Program-made: the position numbers and the translations under genes
Notes under the pieces: model-generated
The model's database searches: none
What the model was told of the DNA's origin: nothing
What the model saw: the letters and a program-made list of their open reading frames with translations, nothing else
Part shown: in pieces, positions 54,695-64,000 of the stretch
How positions within the stretch are numbered: position 1 is the stretch's first letter
Layout of the letters: each line of letters starts with the position of its first letter
Origin: Alentia gelatinosa
Taxonomy: Eukaryota; Annelida; Polychaeta; Phyllodocida; Polynoidae
Assembly: GCA_950022655.1 (NCBI GenBank)
Contig: OX465584.1
Span: 63,118,841 to 63,182,840, forward strand
Length of the DNA: 64,000 nucleotides
Reading direction: 5' to 3'

Positions 54695-54953
54695 CAGGGA
54701 TGTCAGTTTTCCATTTTCCTTGAAAATCTACTTCTTCATATTCGTATTTCCTTGTGTCAAACATAGATAATAATGATTTAGCCTCATTTACAACAATGAA
54801 ATAGTAGTTTGAACCAGACCCTAAGCCCCGTGCCATGGTCCTTAAGGACATATCATCCAAGTTTCCCCGGTCTCTCCAAGACAGAAAATCCACATTAAAA
54901 TGTTTTACCCATTCCCCAACCAACGAGTATAGAGTTGCCCCAACTGATATTCC
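54695..54953. mobile_element. hAT-like MITE (copy 8)
   Basis: Left CAGGGATGTCAGTTTTCC; right CCCAACTGATATTCCT. It supplies most of a 171-codon minus frame (54,639-55,154) that is therefore not a gene. Confidence 0.8.
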
Positions 54954-55033
54954 TACAAATAAATATCCATAACCCAAGACTGGAGCAAGTCTAGCCCCAT
55001 CCCTGTGTGAGGTGCGCAGTATGTTTGGTGTGA

Positions 55034-55297
55034 GTTTGCACGGGGCCGCGGGCACGTCTAGCCGGGCGGGCGGCGGGCGGGGGACGGCGGGCGGGGGCCG
55101 GGGCCTGGCACGGCCGGCGCCGGGAGAGCGCGGCCCCGTACCAGGCCGTACCATGCGGCGGCGAGCAGCTCAGTCAGCGGGAGAAGCTCGGCGCGACGCC
55201 ACCGCCCCGTCCGTCCCCGCGCCGCGCCCCCGGAGTCCGGCCCGCCTCCAGCCGCCCGCCGCCCGCCCGCCGCCCGCCAGTCAGCCGCCGGCAGCAC
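55034..55297 (+). promoter_or_regulatory. CpG island and probable 5' leader
   Basis: Very GC- and CpG-rich sequence leading into the coding exon. An upstream ATG at 55,153 opens a frame that ends at 55,314 and overlaps the proposed start, so the leader has an overlapping upstream ORF that could dampen translation. The main frame itself has no stop after 55,033, so an upstream non-ATG or spliced start cannot be excluded. Confidence 0.55.
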
Positions 55298-55992
55298 ATG
55301 GCCGCTCCCAATAACAACCCCGATAATCAACCTCCAACCGTCCCCGCCGCCGTCGCCGCTACCACTACGCCCGCCGCCGGCCGGAACACGTCGACGATGC
55401 CCACACACTGGCCGACGATGCCGCCGCCGCCGCGCCTCCCGCCGCCGACCGGAAGTAGTGGTGGGTTTACAACAGACAGCGGAACCGGAAGTGAGGCGGG
55501 GTTGAGGGCGCCCCTACCGGCGCATTCTCACGGACATGGACACGTGGTGCAGGGTCAGGGTCAGGGGGGCTGGGTGTACCCGCTGACCCCTGGTCTGACC
55601 CACAGGAGGGACCCTGGAGTAAACAATAATAACGGTGGACGAAACGGGTGTGAGCTCAGGCCGCATACGGCATTGTGTACGGGCCCCGGCCAGCCCCCGC
55701 ATAACAACAATAATAATAATACCACCCAGCAGTATCCCACAGTGGCAACAGGTCTGCTGGCTTCACCGTGGGGTCAACAACAACCACAACATCATCATCC
55801 ACAACAACAACAACAACAACATCATCAACATCATCAGCCGGATCAGTTCACTCATCCACATCATTTGTCTGCACTTCACCAGCACCAACACCCACTCCAA
55901 CACCATCCCCACCACCACCACCACCTCCACCTTCCCCAGCCGGGTGGTGGGGTGTTCCCCACTCCGCCCACCGCCGCCGCCGCCGCTCTAAG
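55298..55992 (+). CDS. First coding exon of an unidentified His/Gln/Asn/Pro-rich protein
   Basis: ATG at 55,298 (G at +4, C at -3) opens 231 codons plus two bases, closing at an AAG|GTAGGA donor at 55,992/55,993; the unspliced frame stops one codon later. Residues 1-60 are Pro/Ala/Thr-rich with NNNPDN and MPPPPRLPPP. Residues 109-115 and 136-141 hold Asn runs, 160-185 Gln/His runs and 190-215 His-rich sequence with HPHHHHHL, followed by an Ala run. Such low-complexity N-termini are common in animal transcriptional and chromatin regulators, but I do not recognise the protein. The next exon must lie beyond an intron of more than 8 kb, or is missed. Confidence 0.7.
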
Positions 55993-56556
55993 GTAGGACC
56001 ACAGCTCACTTTGCCGCCTCTCGCCGAATCTCGGCCATTCTCGCGTGTTTCTCGTGTTTCCCGCGCCGTCTTCAGCTGGTACCGGGCGAGCAGCAAGGCG
56101 GCGGCCCTAATGGATAAACGTTACCAGCGAAAGTTGAGGAGCAACGATAAGAAGGGTGGGGGGTGGGGGTGGGGGTGGGGGTAGATTGTTATTGGTAGAG
56201 GAGGAGTACTGGGGCTGGGCAGAAAAATAAACGCCATAAATACAGGGGCGGCGTATTTACATACCCTTATCATATCCACGATATTGCCCGCCACTGGAGA
56301 TAATTGTGGTAAACATTGAAGTCCCCAAAATGTTCTACACATGTACCGTGTTTACATTGCGTCGACATTTTTGAAAATAACTCGTTGGGAGCACTTAGGA
56401 TCATGAAAGTAGAGTGAAGGAAGAGGTATGGTCACCTTAATATAGAATGCAAGGTTTCTAGGGTTTTCTTTTTCATGGAGTGTGAGTATTAAGTTGAGGG
56501 AATCTCAACGGGAGTCGCGAGTGATGGTGATTTTACGCTATGTCAGCAATAATTGA

Positions 56557-56558
<2 letters not shown>
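55993..56558 (+). other. Intron start; no further exon seen
   Basis: GC-rich for about 120 bp, then a GGGGTGGGGGTGGGG stretch (56,156-56,182) and AT-richer sequence. No exon is supported. Confidence 0.4.
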
Positions 56559-56604
<46 letters not shown>

Positions 56605-56712
56605 TATATATATGCTATATATATATGTGATATATATATATATATGTATATCATATATATATATATGTGATATATATACGTGATATATGTATGTATATAT
56701 ATTTATATGTAT
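56559..56712. repeat. (TA)n with ATATGTGATATATA variants
   Basis: A pure TA tract passes into an interrupted array of GTGATATATATA words. Confidence 0.95.
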
Positions 56713-57084
56713 TCATGGGGTGTTAAAGCTCAGAAACAAAGATTTATAATAACTTGTTTCTTAAGAACAATAGCTTACATTCCATAATATTTTTGAAGTA
56801 GCAATACACTTATTTGAAGCACTGCACCATAACAATTTGTATGATCAAGAAGGGTTCCTACATTTCCCTGGCATTTAGCAAGTGTGAATATATCGAGTTG
56901 CTGCAATTGCTGTAAGACCAAACTAATGCTATATATGGCACAGAGTAATTGCTAGTTGCTCTATTATCCGTCAGTAAATTGTGAGGTAGCGGAAGTCAGG
57001 GGACAACCCCTGTTATCAATTGTTATAATCCATTGGTAATCTTGAGCCATGCCTAAAACTCCTCATTGACTAATCAAAACTAGG
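56713..57084. other. No recognised feature
   Basis: AT-rich intronic or intergenic DNA. No exon, RNA or repeat assigned. Confidence 0.45.
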
Positions 57085-57850
57085 AGCAAATAGAATGTTC
57101 ACCATTGATGAATGAGCGTTCAATTATAAACGAATAACAATGAAAGGTTTGCGTTATATTCAGTCTATGGATAGTTTTCTGTAACCCGCTTGCATCAAGT
57201 TAACGTGCCCTTTCTGCAGCTGTCTAGGATCAAAACATATCAATTACGAGTGGGTCAATTTCAGTCTTGAGTGATTGGTCATGTGACATCAGCTGGGCAT
57301 GCCTCTAAGACCCTGAGACACTGGCCCTCTGCTCCTTTCACAATATCCCAGTGAATAGCACGCAGATAGTGTCTTTTTTGTTTGTTTGTTTAGGTAGTTT
57401 AACGTCCAATTTGTTCAATCTATGAGATGAATGTAGGTATAAATCGCACCCCTACACATTTACCGAGATGTGAGTTCTTTTACTTCCCACACCACATAGA
57501 CATGGTATGAGAAGAATTGGCCTTTGATATAACAGTAAATCTACCACTACTGGGGTGAAGGAGAAAAGTGGCTGCAGTGGGACTCCAATCAACAAAGTCT
57601 GATAACCTTGAGATTACAAGTCCAGTGCTCTTTACCACTGAGCTAACTCCCCACCCTGGTCGCTTTAGTTATGTTTGCGTGCAAACATATCCGGTCTGCA
57701 CCATGAGGAGGCGAGGCAACCAAGAGGCTGAACAGATTGGTAATTGCTGTCCACTCCAGCAGACCGATAATGTCTTTGCAGTACGCTGAAAGTGTATATG
57801 TGACCAGTCTAACTTCTAGGCAATGCATATAGGGTATGCAAGCTTCCATT
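57085..57850 (+). mobile_element. GTTCATCATTGATGAATGAG-family repeat (copy 5), split by a SINE
   Basis: AACTAGGAGCAAATAGAATG to GTGAATAGCACGCAGATAGT, then the insertion at 57,377-57,765, then GCAGTACGCTGAAAGTGTAT to ATGCATATAGGGTATGCAAG. Confidence 0.8.
57377..57765 (-). mobile_element. SINE with a 5' extension of about 110 nt
   Basis: 57,377-57,655 is a SINE on minus: tail CAAACAAACAAAAAAGAC, one module, B-box region, head ending in CCACCCTGG on plus. Flanks GATAGTGTCTTT (57,365-57,376) and GATAATGTCTTT (57,766-57,777) are a 12-bp duplication with one mismatch. The inserted segment therefore includes 57,656-57,765 upstream of the tRNA-like head. That leader has complementary CGGTCTGC/GCAGACCG ends and the palindrome ATGTTTGCGTGCAAACAT. 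Confidence 0.75.
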
Positions 57851-58207
57851 CAAAACAATCCATTGGTAACTGCACCTGCCACCTGGTGTATGTTTTTTGG
57901 AGACAAAATGGCCGGATCCATAACACAATAGCTATGTGCCCTACACACTCATTGGTAAAAAGTGAAAGCCTTCATGCGTAGTTAAACATGTCAGGAATGT
58001 AACACATACAGCATCCTGATAAATATGCACCTTCTTATGTAGCACTCAAAGCGAGTGAGATATGGTAATTGAATTCAGTTCATGTCTGTCAAAGGAGGGG
58101 GACATATTCCTATGTAAATAGCACAGTTACAGGTATGTAGTTATAAGGGACATCGTCCGTTCCCCTTCACTATCATCATACTTTGAAGGAGATCCAGAAT
58201 ATATACA

Positions 58208-58515
58208 GGGGATGGGGAGTTGGCTAAGTACATAAGGCAATGGACTTGTAATCCCAAGGTTGTAGGACTTTGTGGGTTCAAGTCCCACTACATCCACTCT
58301 TCTCCTTTATCCTCAGGAGGATGAAGGAGAACTACACCTACTGATGTGGGAAGTAAAACAACTTTCACCTTGGTAAATGTGTAGGGGGATTTCTACCTGA
58401 ATTCATCACATAGATTCGATCACTATCTTTGTGGTGTAACAGAACCTTGAGAAAGTCTGGTAAGAACCTATAATGGTTGACTGGACGTTAAATGAAACCA
58501 AAAAAAAAAAAAAAT
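58208..58515 (+). mobile_element. SINE, one shortened module
   Basis: GGGGATGGGGAGTTGGCTAA, GGACTTGTAATCC, GGGTTCAAGTCC, then a shortened module, body GATTTCTACCTGAATTCATC and TGGACGTTAAATGAAACC, ending in an A15 tail rather than CAAACAAAC. Confidence 0.85.
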
Positions 58516-59026
58516 CAATTTTCTTTTTCAAACGCTGTTATCCCAGTGAGAGAGCGAACGAATGAATTTTTCACAAACAAACAAAAAATCCCCAACTGTA
58601 GGAAAATGAGACTAAGGTAACCACTGGTTAGTTGAGCTACTCACAAAAGACTAAAAGGAGATCAGGGTTAAGATATAAGTGTAAGCTCCGCTGGTACCTG
58701 AAGTGCTTGAAGATCAAAGCCTTCAGGTTCAAGCATGACGCCAGTAACCAACAGTGAGCGCGTTGCTGGTGCCTGGAGTGCAGAGGGCTGGTACCCAGGT
58801 GGTAGTGAGTAAAACCGCTTTACGACGTGGGCAACCAGCGTAAGGAGATTCCGTGTGTGTGTGTGGGGGGGGGGGGGGGGTAGTGAGGTGCTCAGACTAC
58901 TGAGTATCACCTGGCCTCACCATCTGTGGTCGGGTGATCGCTAACGGCAAGGCCAAGGTATGAACCGAGCGCCGCTCTGAATTATAACCGATAGATCTTT
59001 TTGCACAGGCTGGATCCGAACCTTAT
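58516..59026. other. No gene supported; G16 run
   Basis: Contains GTGTGTGTG followed by a G16 run (58,865-58,880). Flanking 58,680-58,980 is GC-richer without splice signals. Confidence 0.4.
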
Positions 59027-59316
59027 CTCACCCCTGTTTTTTTTTTTTTATCCATAGACTTAACATTGGGAACTCGTATTCAACGCCCTTGAGATGTTTA
59101 GGAAAAATGTCCTATGGGGGATTATGTCACAAATATTAGCCCATTAGTCAATGTGAAGGATGAGATAAATTCAAAAGCACATTCAAGTTCATGGTCAGAG
59201 CTGTCCTTTGAATCGCTAAATAATTCATGCAGGTTCGCCTTGTGAATTACTACGCATTTCAAACTCAATGGGATACAAGCTCTGATCCTAAACTTTCATA
59301 GGTTTCCTCTATATTA
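59027..59316. mobile_element. Hairpin-ended repeat (copy 3)
   Basis: TTATCTCACCCCTG, AACATTGGGAACTCGTATTC, GGGGGATTATGTCACAAAT and the hairpin around TTCATGCAGGTTCGCCTTGT match 47,885-48,192; the left arm has lost a few bases. Confidence 0.78.
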
Positions 59317-59609
59317 GCTACTTAATTACGCCATGCCTGCAGCCAAACAAATACCTGGCAACGTATTCTTTAGCATGGGATGACAGTGTACGAGCGCAAT
59401 ACGTCTATCATACCCGTTTGTATTATTTTCAGAGACACTGCAGCAATTACATCGTATTCTATAGTATTCCAGCTTCAATTTGGTGTGTCGTACTTAATGA
59501 TACTTTAGATATAACTTACATAACACAGGACCAGGGAAATTGAATACACAATAGTACATTAGTAGACCTTACTATCATATACCTATCTTTTAAGTGAAAT
59601 GGTACTAAG

Positions 59610-59915
59610 GTGCCTTAGAGGTTCTTCACCAGTGCTACTATCTGAGGTTCTCCACCAGTGTAAGTATCTGAGATGCTAAGACTAAAACCCCATTCTGTGT
59701 GTTTCTCTTGTACTGAGTTATTATAGAGGTTCTCCACCAGTGTAAATATCTGAGATGCTAAGACTAAAGCCCCACTCTGTGTATTTCTCTGGTACTGAGT
59801 TAACTTAGAGGTTTCTCCACCAGTGTTACTATCTGAGATAGTACGACTAAAGCCCCACTCCGTGTATTTCTCTGGTACTGAGTTATCTAGGAGGTTCTCC
59901 AACAGTGTCACTATC
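59610..59915. repeat. Tandem repeat of about 80 bp, about 4 units
   Basis: Units share AGGTTCTCCACCAGTGTAA, TATCTGAGATGCTAAGACTA, AAGCCCCACTCTGTGTATTT and CTCTGGTACTGAGTTA. Confidence 0.88.
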
Positions 59916-60617
59916 TGTGATGATGGGACAGTAATCTGAATGAAGTGAGTCCAAGGCCATGTTCCTGTTACAAGCTTTATTGCTGATGTTACTGCAATGA
60001 CGGCTAGCTGTGGACTGACTAGTGCATCAAGATACTGCGCTATATGATTACTTGATGTTTACGTGTGGGTGCAACTGTATTGCTTGTAACTAAGGGACGC
60101 CCCTCGTGGAGTATTACATAGAGCGAGCTTGGTTTGTTAGACCAAGCAAAAGACCACACTCGTTCCTCAAATAGAGAAATTCGGAAAATAGCACTTCATC
60201 GGGTGATCAAACAAAAATTCAATGTTAATAGATTGTAGCTATTTTTGTCCACGATAAATGATAAAGAGCTCCAACCTGCCCGAGTTATCAAGAAACACAC
60301 ATGAAAATAATTTCTATAATAACAATTTTTCAATCTTAGGCTATCATGCCACCAACTTGCGAAAAATTCCCCAAAGGAAAAAAGATCATTAATGATGATG
60401 TAATTGAATATTCTTGGAACATCCTTTTGCGTCCGAGATCTCAGTGAGAGCGCACATATACCACGTGACTAGTCACATGACGTTATAGCAGCTTTGAGAT
60501 TGAAGTTTAATGGCGTATTCATTGTTCACACGGTGTTAAACTGTCAGCTTGTCACCCTCCTCTCAGACCTAAACTCGACCACGTGTGACCCTGGCTGTTT
60601 GCAGTGAGTATCATCTC
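59916..60617. other. No recognised feature
   Basis: AT-rich sequence; no exon or repeat copy assigned. 60,618-60,690 carries a start of the hairpin-ended repeat (CATAGACTTAACATTGGGAA) that breaks off into the tandem array. Confidence 0.45.
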
Positions 60618-60704
60618 ACTCCTGGTATTCTTCTCCATAGACTTAACATTGGGAACTCGTACTCAACGCTCATGGAGTATTTAGAAAAAATAATCAATGG
60701 GCGA

Positions 60705-61915
60705 CTTCATCTTAGGTCGCGTTCTTCTTTAAGTTATGGGGCGACTTCGTTTTGGGTCGAGTTCTCCTTTGAATTATGGGGCGACATCATTTCGGGGCAA
60801 GTTCTCCTTTATATTATGGGGTGACTTCGTTTCAGGGCGAGTTTTCCTTTGAATTACGGGGCGAATTCTTTTCGGGTCGAGTTTGTTATATACGTGTGAC
60901 CCTGGCTGTTTGCAGTGAGTGAAAACCTCAACGGTCAGTTATGGGGCGACTTCGTTTTGATCTCCTTCATATTATTGGGCGACGTCATTTTAAGATGGTT
61001 TCTCCTTTAAAATACAGGGTGACTTCATCTTAGGTCGACTTCTTCTTTAAGTTATGGAGCGACTTCATTTCGGGTCGAGTTCTTCAAATTATGAGGGGAC
61101 TTCATCTCGAGATGGGTTCCCCTTCAGATTATGGGGCGACTTTATTTCAGGGCAAGATCTCCTTTGAATTTTGGGGTGACTTCATTTTGAGGCAAGCTCT
61201 CCTTTAAATTACAAGGCAGGTTTCGTTTTAGGACGAATTCTTTAAATTACTGTGCGAGTTTGTTTTAGGACAAATTCTTTAAATTATGGGGCGAATTTTG
61301 TAAATTATGGGGCAACTTCAATTCGGGGCAACTTCTTTAAATTATGGGGCCACTTCGTTTTGGGTCAAGTATGTTATATTATGTTTTGGGGAGAGTTTTC
61401 CTCTAAATTAAGGGGCGACTACATTTCAGGGGAGTTCTCCTTTAAATCACTGGGCCACATCATTTCGGGGCCACTTCTTTAGATTACAGGGCAACTTCAT
61501 TTTGGGGCGACTTCTTTAAATTACAGGGAAACTTCATTTTGGGGCGTATTTTATAAAATATGGGGCCACTTCGTTTCAGGGCAAGTTCTCCTCTAAATTA
61601 CAGGGCAACTTCATTTCGGGGCGACTTCTTTAAATTATAGGGCGACTTCGTTTCGAGGCGAGTTCCTCAGTGACTGTGCCTGAGTTTGTTATATTATGGG
61701 GCAACTTCATTTCAGGGCGACTTCTGTACATTATGGGGCGACATTGTTTCGGGGCAAGTTCTCCTCTAAATTACAGAGCAACTTCATTTTCGGGCGACAT
61801 CTTTGAATTATGGGGCGACTTCTTTAAATTATGGGGCGACTTCTTTAAATTATGGGGCGACTTCTTTAAATCATGGGGCCACTTCGTTTCGGGTCGAGTT
61901 CCCCAGTGACTGTGC
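60705..61915. repeat. Irregular tandem repeat of about 40 bp, roughly 28 units
   Basis: Units built from GGGGCGACTTCATTTCGGGG, CGAGTTCTCCTTTAAATTAT. Short 23-bp units (GGGGCGACTTCTTTAAATTA) occur in a run at 61,800-61,880. A non-repeat segment near 60,890-60,940 duplicates CGTGTGACCCTGGCTGTTTGCAGTGAGT from 60,581-60,608, so flanking DNA was copied into the array. Confidence 0.9.
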
Positions 61916-62177
61916 CTGCCGCCAGCCGCCTGCCGCCCTTTACCGCCTTCACGGGGTCCTGATCACAAACAGCACGCACCGAGCCACTTTCTCCCTCCTC
62001 TCTGTGAGGGATGCTTCGTGATTGATAGAAATGTCACCGTCACAGACGGCTGCACACAGTATGAACCGCTCCTAAACCTCCGCCCGGCGAGTGTATCGGG
62101 AATGCGCGCGGAGATTCAGGTCGTGACGTCAGGTGGACCGATTGTCGTCTGCTGAAGAGTTTGGAATGAGTCAGCGG
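61916..62177. other. GC-rich transition, no gene supported
   Basis: GCCTGCCGCC-rich start, then unremarkable sequence. Frames here show no motif. Confidence 0.35.
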
Positions 62178-62255
62178 GAGAGATGCGGGAGAGACGCGGG
62201 AGGGACGCGCGAGAGACGCGGGAGGGACGCGCGAGAGACGCGAGAGAGACGCGTT
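62178..62255. repeat. 11-bp minisatellite ACGCGGGAGGG
   Basis: About seven units alternating GCGGGAGAGAC, GCGGGAGGGAC and GCGCGAGAGAC; complementary motif to 13,775-14,090. Confidence 0.85.
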
Positions 62256-62299
62256 GGGGGTCATGAATTGTGGGAATTTTCCTTATGCACCTTCTTTGT

Positions 62300-62800
62300 T
62301 ACCTACTATATCTAAAACGGTAGAATTTCCGACATATCCGCCTGGAGTTGGTCCCGCACATAGAGACAAAGTGAACCAGACATAGGCATGGAGATTGAAG
62401 AGCCACGAGAGTGAGATTCTCGTGTAGTGCTAAACTTAAAGGAGCTATCCTTTTTTTAATTTCCCTACACAGATGTACTTCTATCCTGAGAACATACTTC
62501 TTGCCATACTGTAAACATAATTTAGAACTCTAATTTTCTGATCTCCTTACCTTGAGAGAGACAATGAGACAACAGGCTTTCGCTGGTGTTAGTGTAGACA
62601 CCAGTAACAAGCTACTACCTGTGTAACATGAAATAATAGCCCTTTCAGAATTCCGCTCGTGGATATTCATGATCTGAACGTCATTATCGGGGTTTCTTGG
62701 AGTTTTTTCGGGTGGGGGGGGGGGGGGGGGGGGTGGTAGCGAATCGACGAAGTCGCTAGTACGTACAAAATCGGGTGTTGTAGGGGTTCAACAATTTTGG
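62300..62800 (-). repeat. Copies of interspersed repeats shared with 48.5 and 54 kb
   Basis: 62,302-62,430: CTACTATATCTAAAACGGTA, CCCGCACATAGAGACAAAGT and CGAGAGTGAGATTCTCGTG are the inverse of 54,095-54,215. 62,465-62,640 is the inverse of the 48.6-kb repeat. A G20 run lies at 62,714-62,733 beside TAGCGAATCGACGAAGTCGCTAGT. Confidence 0.7.
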
Positions 62801-63471
62801 AAATTCTGCTTCCATACATTATGGATTATGCCTATATGTACACATCAACCATCGCTAATAAGAGTTGTTGTTAATTAAGTTAGAAAGGGAACTCTCGAGT
62901 AGATAACGGGTCCTTAGATACCCTTATCTTATCTAACTGACAGGCTCGCAGGGCTATCTACGAGGAGATTCTGAGGGGGCGTGATCGCCACAGTAACGAC
63001 CTACCAACGGAGGGAGAGGATGGGGCGGCTGGGAGCGCAAGGTGCAGACAATATTAGCTACTACATGTAGTTGATGCCAAGTTCACACAGTGCGACTGGA
63101 GGTACAGAGGCACGCCCAGTCTCAGACTGGAGGTACTACCATCGAGCACCTAGCGCACAGTGTGAACTGCACGCTTCCTGCTAGTCTGTGACAAGGCGTA
63201 CCTCAGTTGCCTTCAGTCGGTGACTGGAAATACCTCTAGCATTTTGAATATCAACAAGAATCTCACTCTCGTGGCGTTTCATTCTCCATGCACTGTTCTA
63301 GTTCTGTTTGTCTTTATGTGAGGGAGCAACTCCAAGCATATTCTGTCGAAATCGTGCCTTTTTATATATGGCAGGTAATCAGGCTTGATATTCGGTACCG
63401 CTAATCGCCCTACCAAGGTACGCCCAGTCGCAAGTTTTCTAGTCGCAGTGGTTCACACACCTAGACCATAT
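62801..63471. other. No gene supported
   Basis: 63,085-63,220 and 63,410-63,460 carry repeated short words (ACGCCCAGTC, GCACACTGT-like, CTAGTC); 63,254-63,375 is another CTCACTCTCGTGG repeat fragment. Confidence 0.4.
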
Positions 63472-63810
63472 TGTTGTATCCCATAATATAGTCTGTTTGC
63501 AGGATCCGATGTTAGCTGGTTCTCATTGTTGTACGGTCATGGACCCTTGACCCATATCCAACAAATAGTGCAGTCAATCGGTTTTTACATATATCTTCAA
63601 ATCGGAAATCCAATGCCAGAAATGGAAATTTCACATATTTCTACACGTATTTGCTTAAGCATATTCAGATTCTCTTATTTAAAATCGGAAAACGGTTGTT
63701 CATTAAGGAGACAGGCGGCCCTGCTGCGGCCAGCCAGTTGGGAGCGGATCCTTTACTCACCCGGGGCGATATTAGGGAGTTTAGCGATGTCTGGAGGGCA
63801 TATATTTGAG
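63472..63810 (+). mobile_element. TIR element with CCCATAATTCAGTCTG ends (copy 5)
   Basis: TTGTTGTATCCCATAATATA, GTTTGCAGGATCCGATGTTA, GGAAATCCAATGCCAGAAAT, AACGGTTGTTCATTAAGGAG and CACCCGGGGCGATATTAGGG in family order; the most diverged copy, right end lost. Confidence 0.72.
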
Positions 63811-64000
63811 TGTTGCGACTGGTATACTACAGTACGCCCAGTCGCAAGCAATATAGGAGTCTCCAGTCTCGAGCTAGGTATCTCTAGTTGCAGCCCTCCA
63901 GTCGCACAGAGTGAACGGGACTTAGGGAACACGAATTCTAGAAACCACACATTTGTATCCTGCCTAAGTCTGAACCCAGATGTTGAATATTCAACATGGC

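Noticed and set aside
54639..55154. 171-codon minus frame resembling a membrane protein
   Set aside because: Most of it is a hAT-like MITE joined to GC-rich leader sequence.
34307..55992. The 34.3-kb exon and the 55.3-kb exon as parts of one gene
   Set aside because: The 55.3-kb exon has its own island and ATG, and the phases give no link; the data neither join nor separate them, so I did not assert one gene.

Overview
The window looks like intergenic and intronic DNA from a repeat-rich bilaterian invertebrate. I cannot fix the phylum. The grounds are eukaryotic splice signals, CpG-island-like blocks, a tRNA-derived SINE family, a Penelope-like reverse transcriptase fragment, many short inverted-repeat (MITE-like) families and about fifteen different minisatellites. 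No bacterial or viral gene organisation is visible. Almost all long open frames are artefacts of tandem repeats whose period is a multiple of three.

Layout. 1-552: edge of a Penelope-like RT on the minus strand. 0.55-8.4 kb: 37-bp and 39-bp minisatellites and scattered MITEs. 8.47-13.1 kb: a satellite block (66-bp, then 62-bp units) bounded by direct repeats. 13.8-14.1 kb: an 11-bp repeat. 14-20.5 kb: SINEs, hAT-like MITEs and nested insertions. 20.5-22.4 kb: a 52-bp satellite. 23.6-24.3 kb: a Mutator-like MITE and a pogo-like MITE. 26-27.1 kb: a 30-bp satellite. 28.8-29.6 kb: a SINE with an expanded internal module. 29.7-34.3 kb: hAT-like elements, hairpin elements and the second Mutator-like MITE. 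34,307-34,388: a short coding exon. 35.1-35.9 kb: G-quadruplex-prone repeat. 36-40.5 kb: MITEs and a four-fold AGGTCA cluster. 40.96-47.1 kb: simple and C-rich repeats. 47.1-47.7 kb: a CpG island. 47.8-54.9 kb: MITEs and diverged tandem repeats. 55.0-56.0 kb: a CpG island with a probable first coding exon. 56-64 kb: repeats, including a 5'-extended SINE and a tandem repeat of about 40 bp.

Two segments are plausible host coding sequence: an 82-nt internal exon at 34.3 kb and a His/Gln/Asn/Pro-rich first exon at 55.3 kb, both on the plus strand. Their identities are unknown to me, and whether they belong to one gene cannot be told from this window. CpG-rich segments at 40.6, 47.4 and 55.1 kb carry promoter-type motifs and are the best candidates for transcription starts.

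The most informative content is the mobile-element archaeology. It includes two near-identical 422-bp elements with different 10-11-bp target duplications, a composite MITE that amplified with a pogo-like fragment inside it, and hairpin elements whose arm sequence also makes up the 66-bp satellite. There is also a SINE whose internal module is tandemly multiplied, and a SINE with an unrelated-looking structured 5' extension. All homology statements rest on reading by eye; no database search was done.
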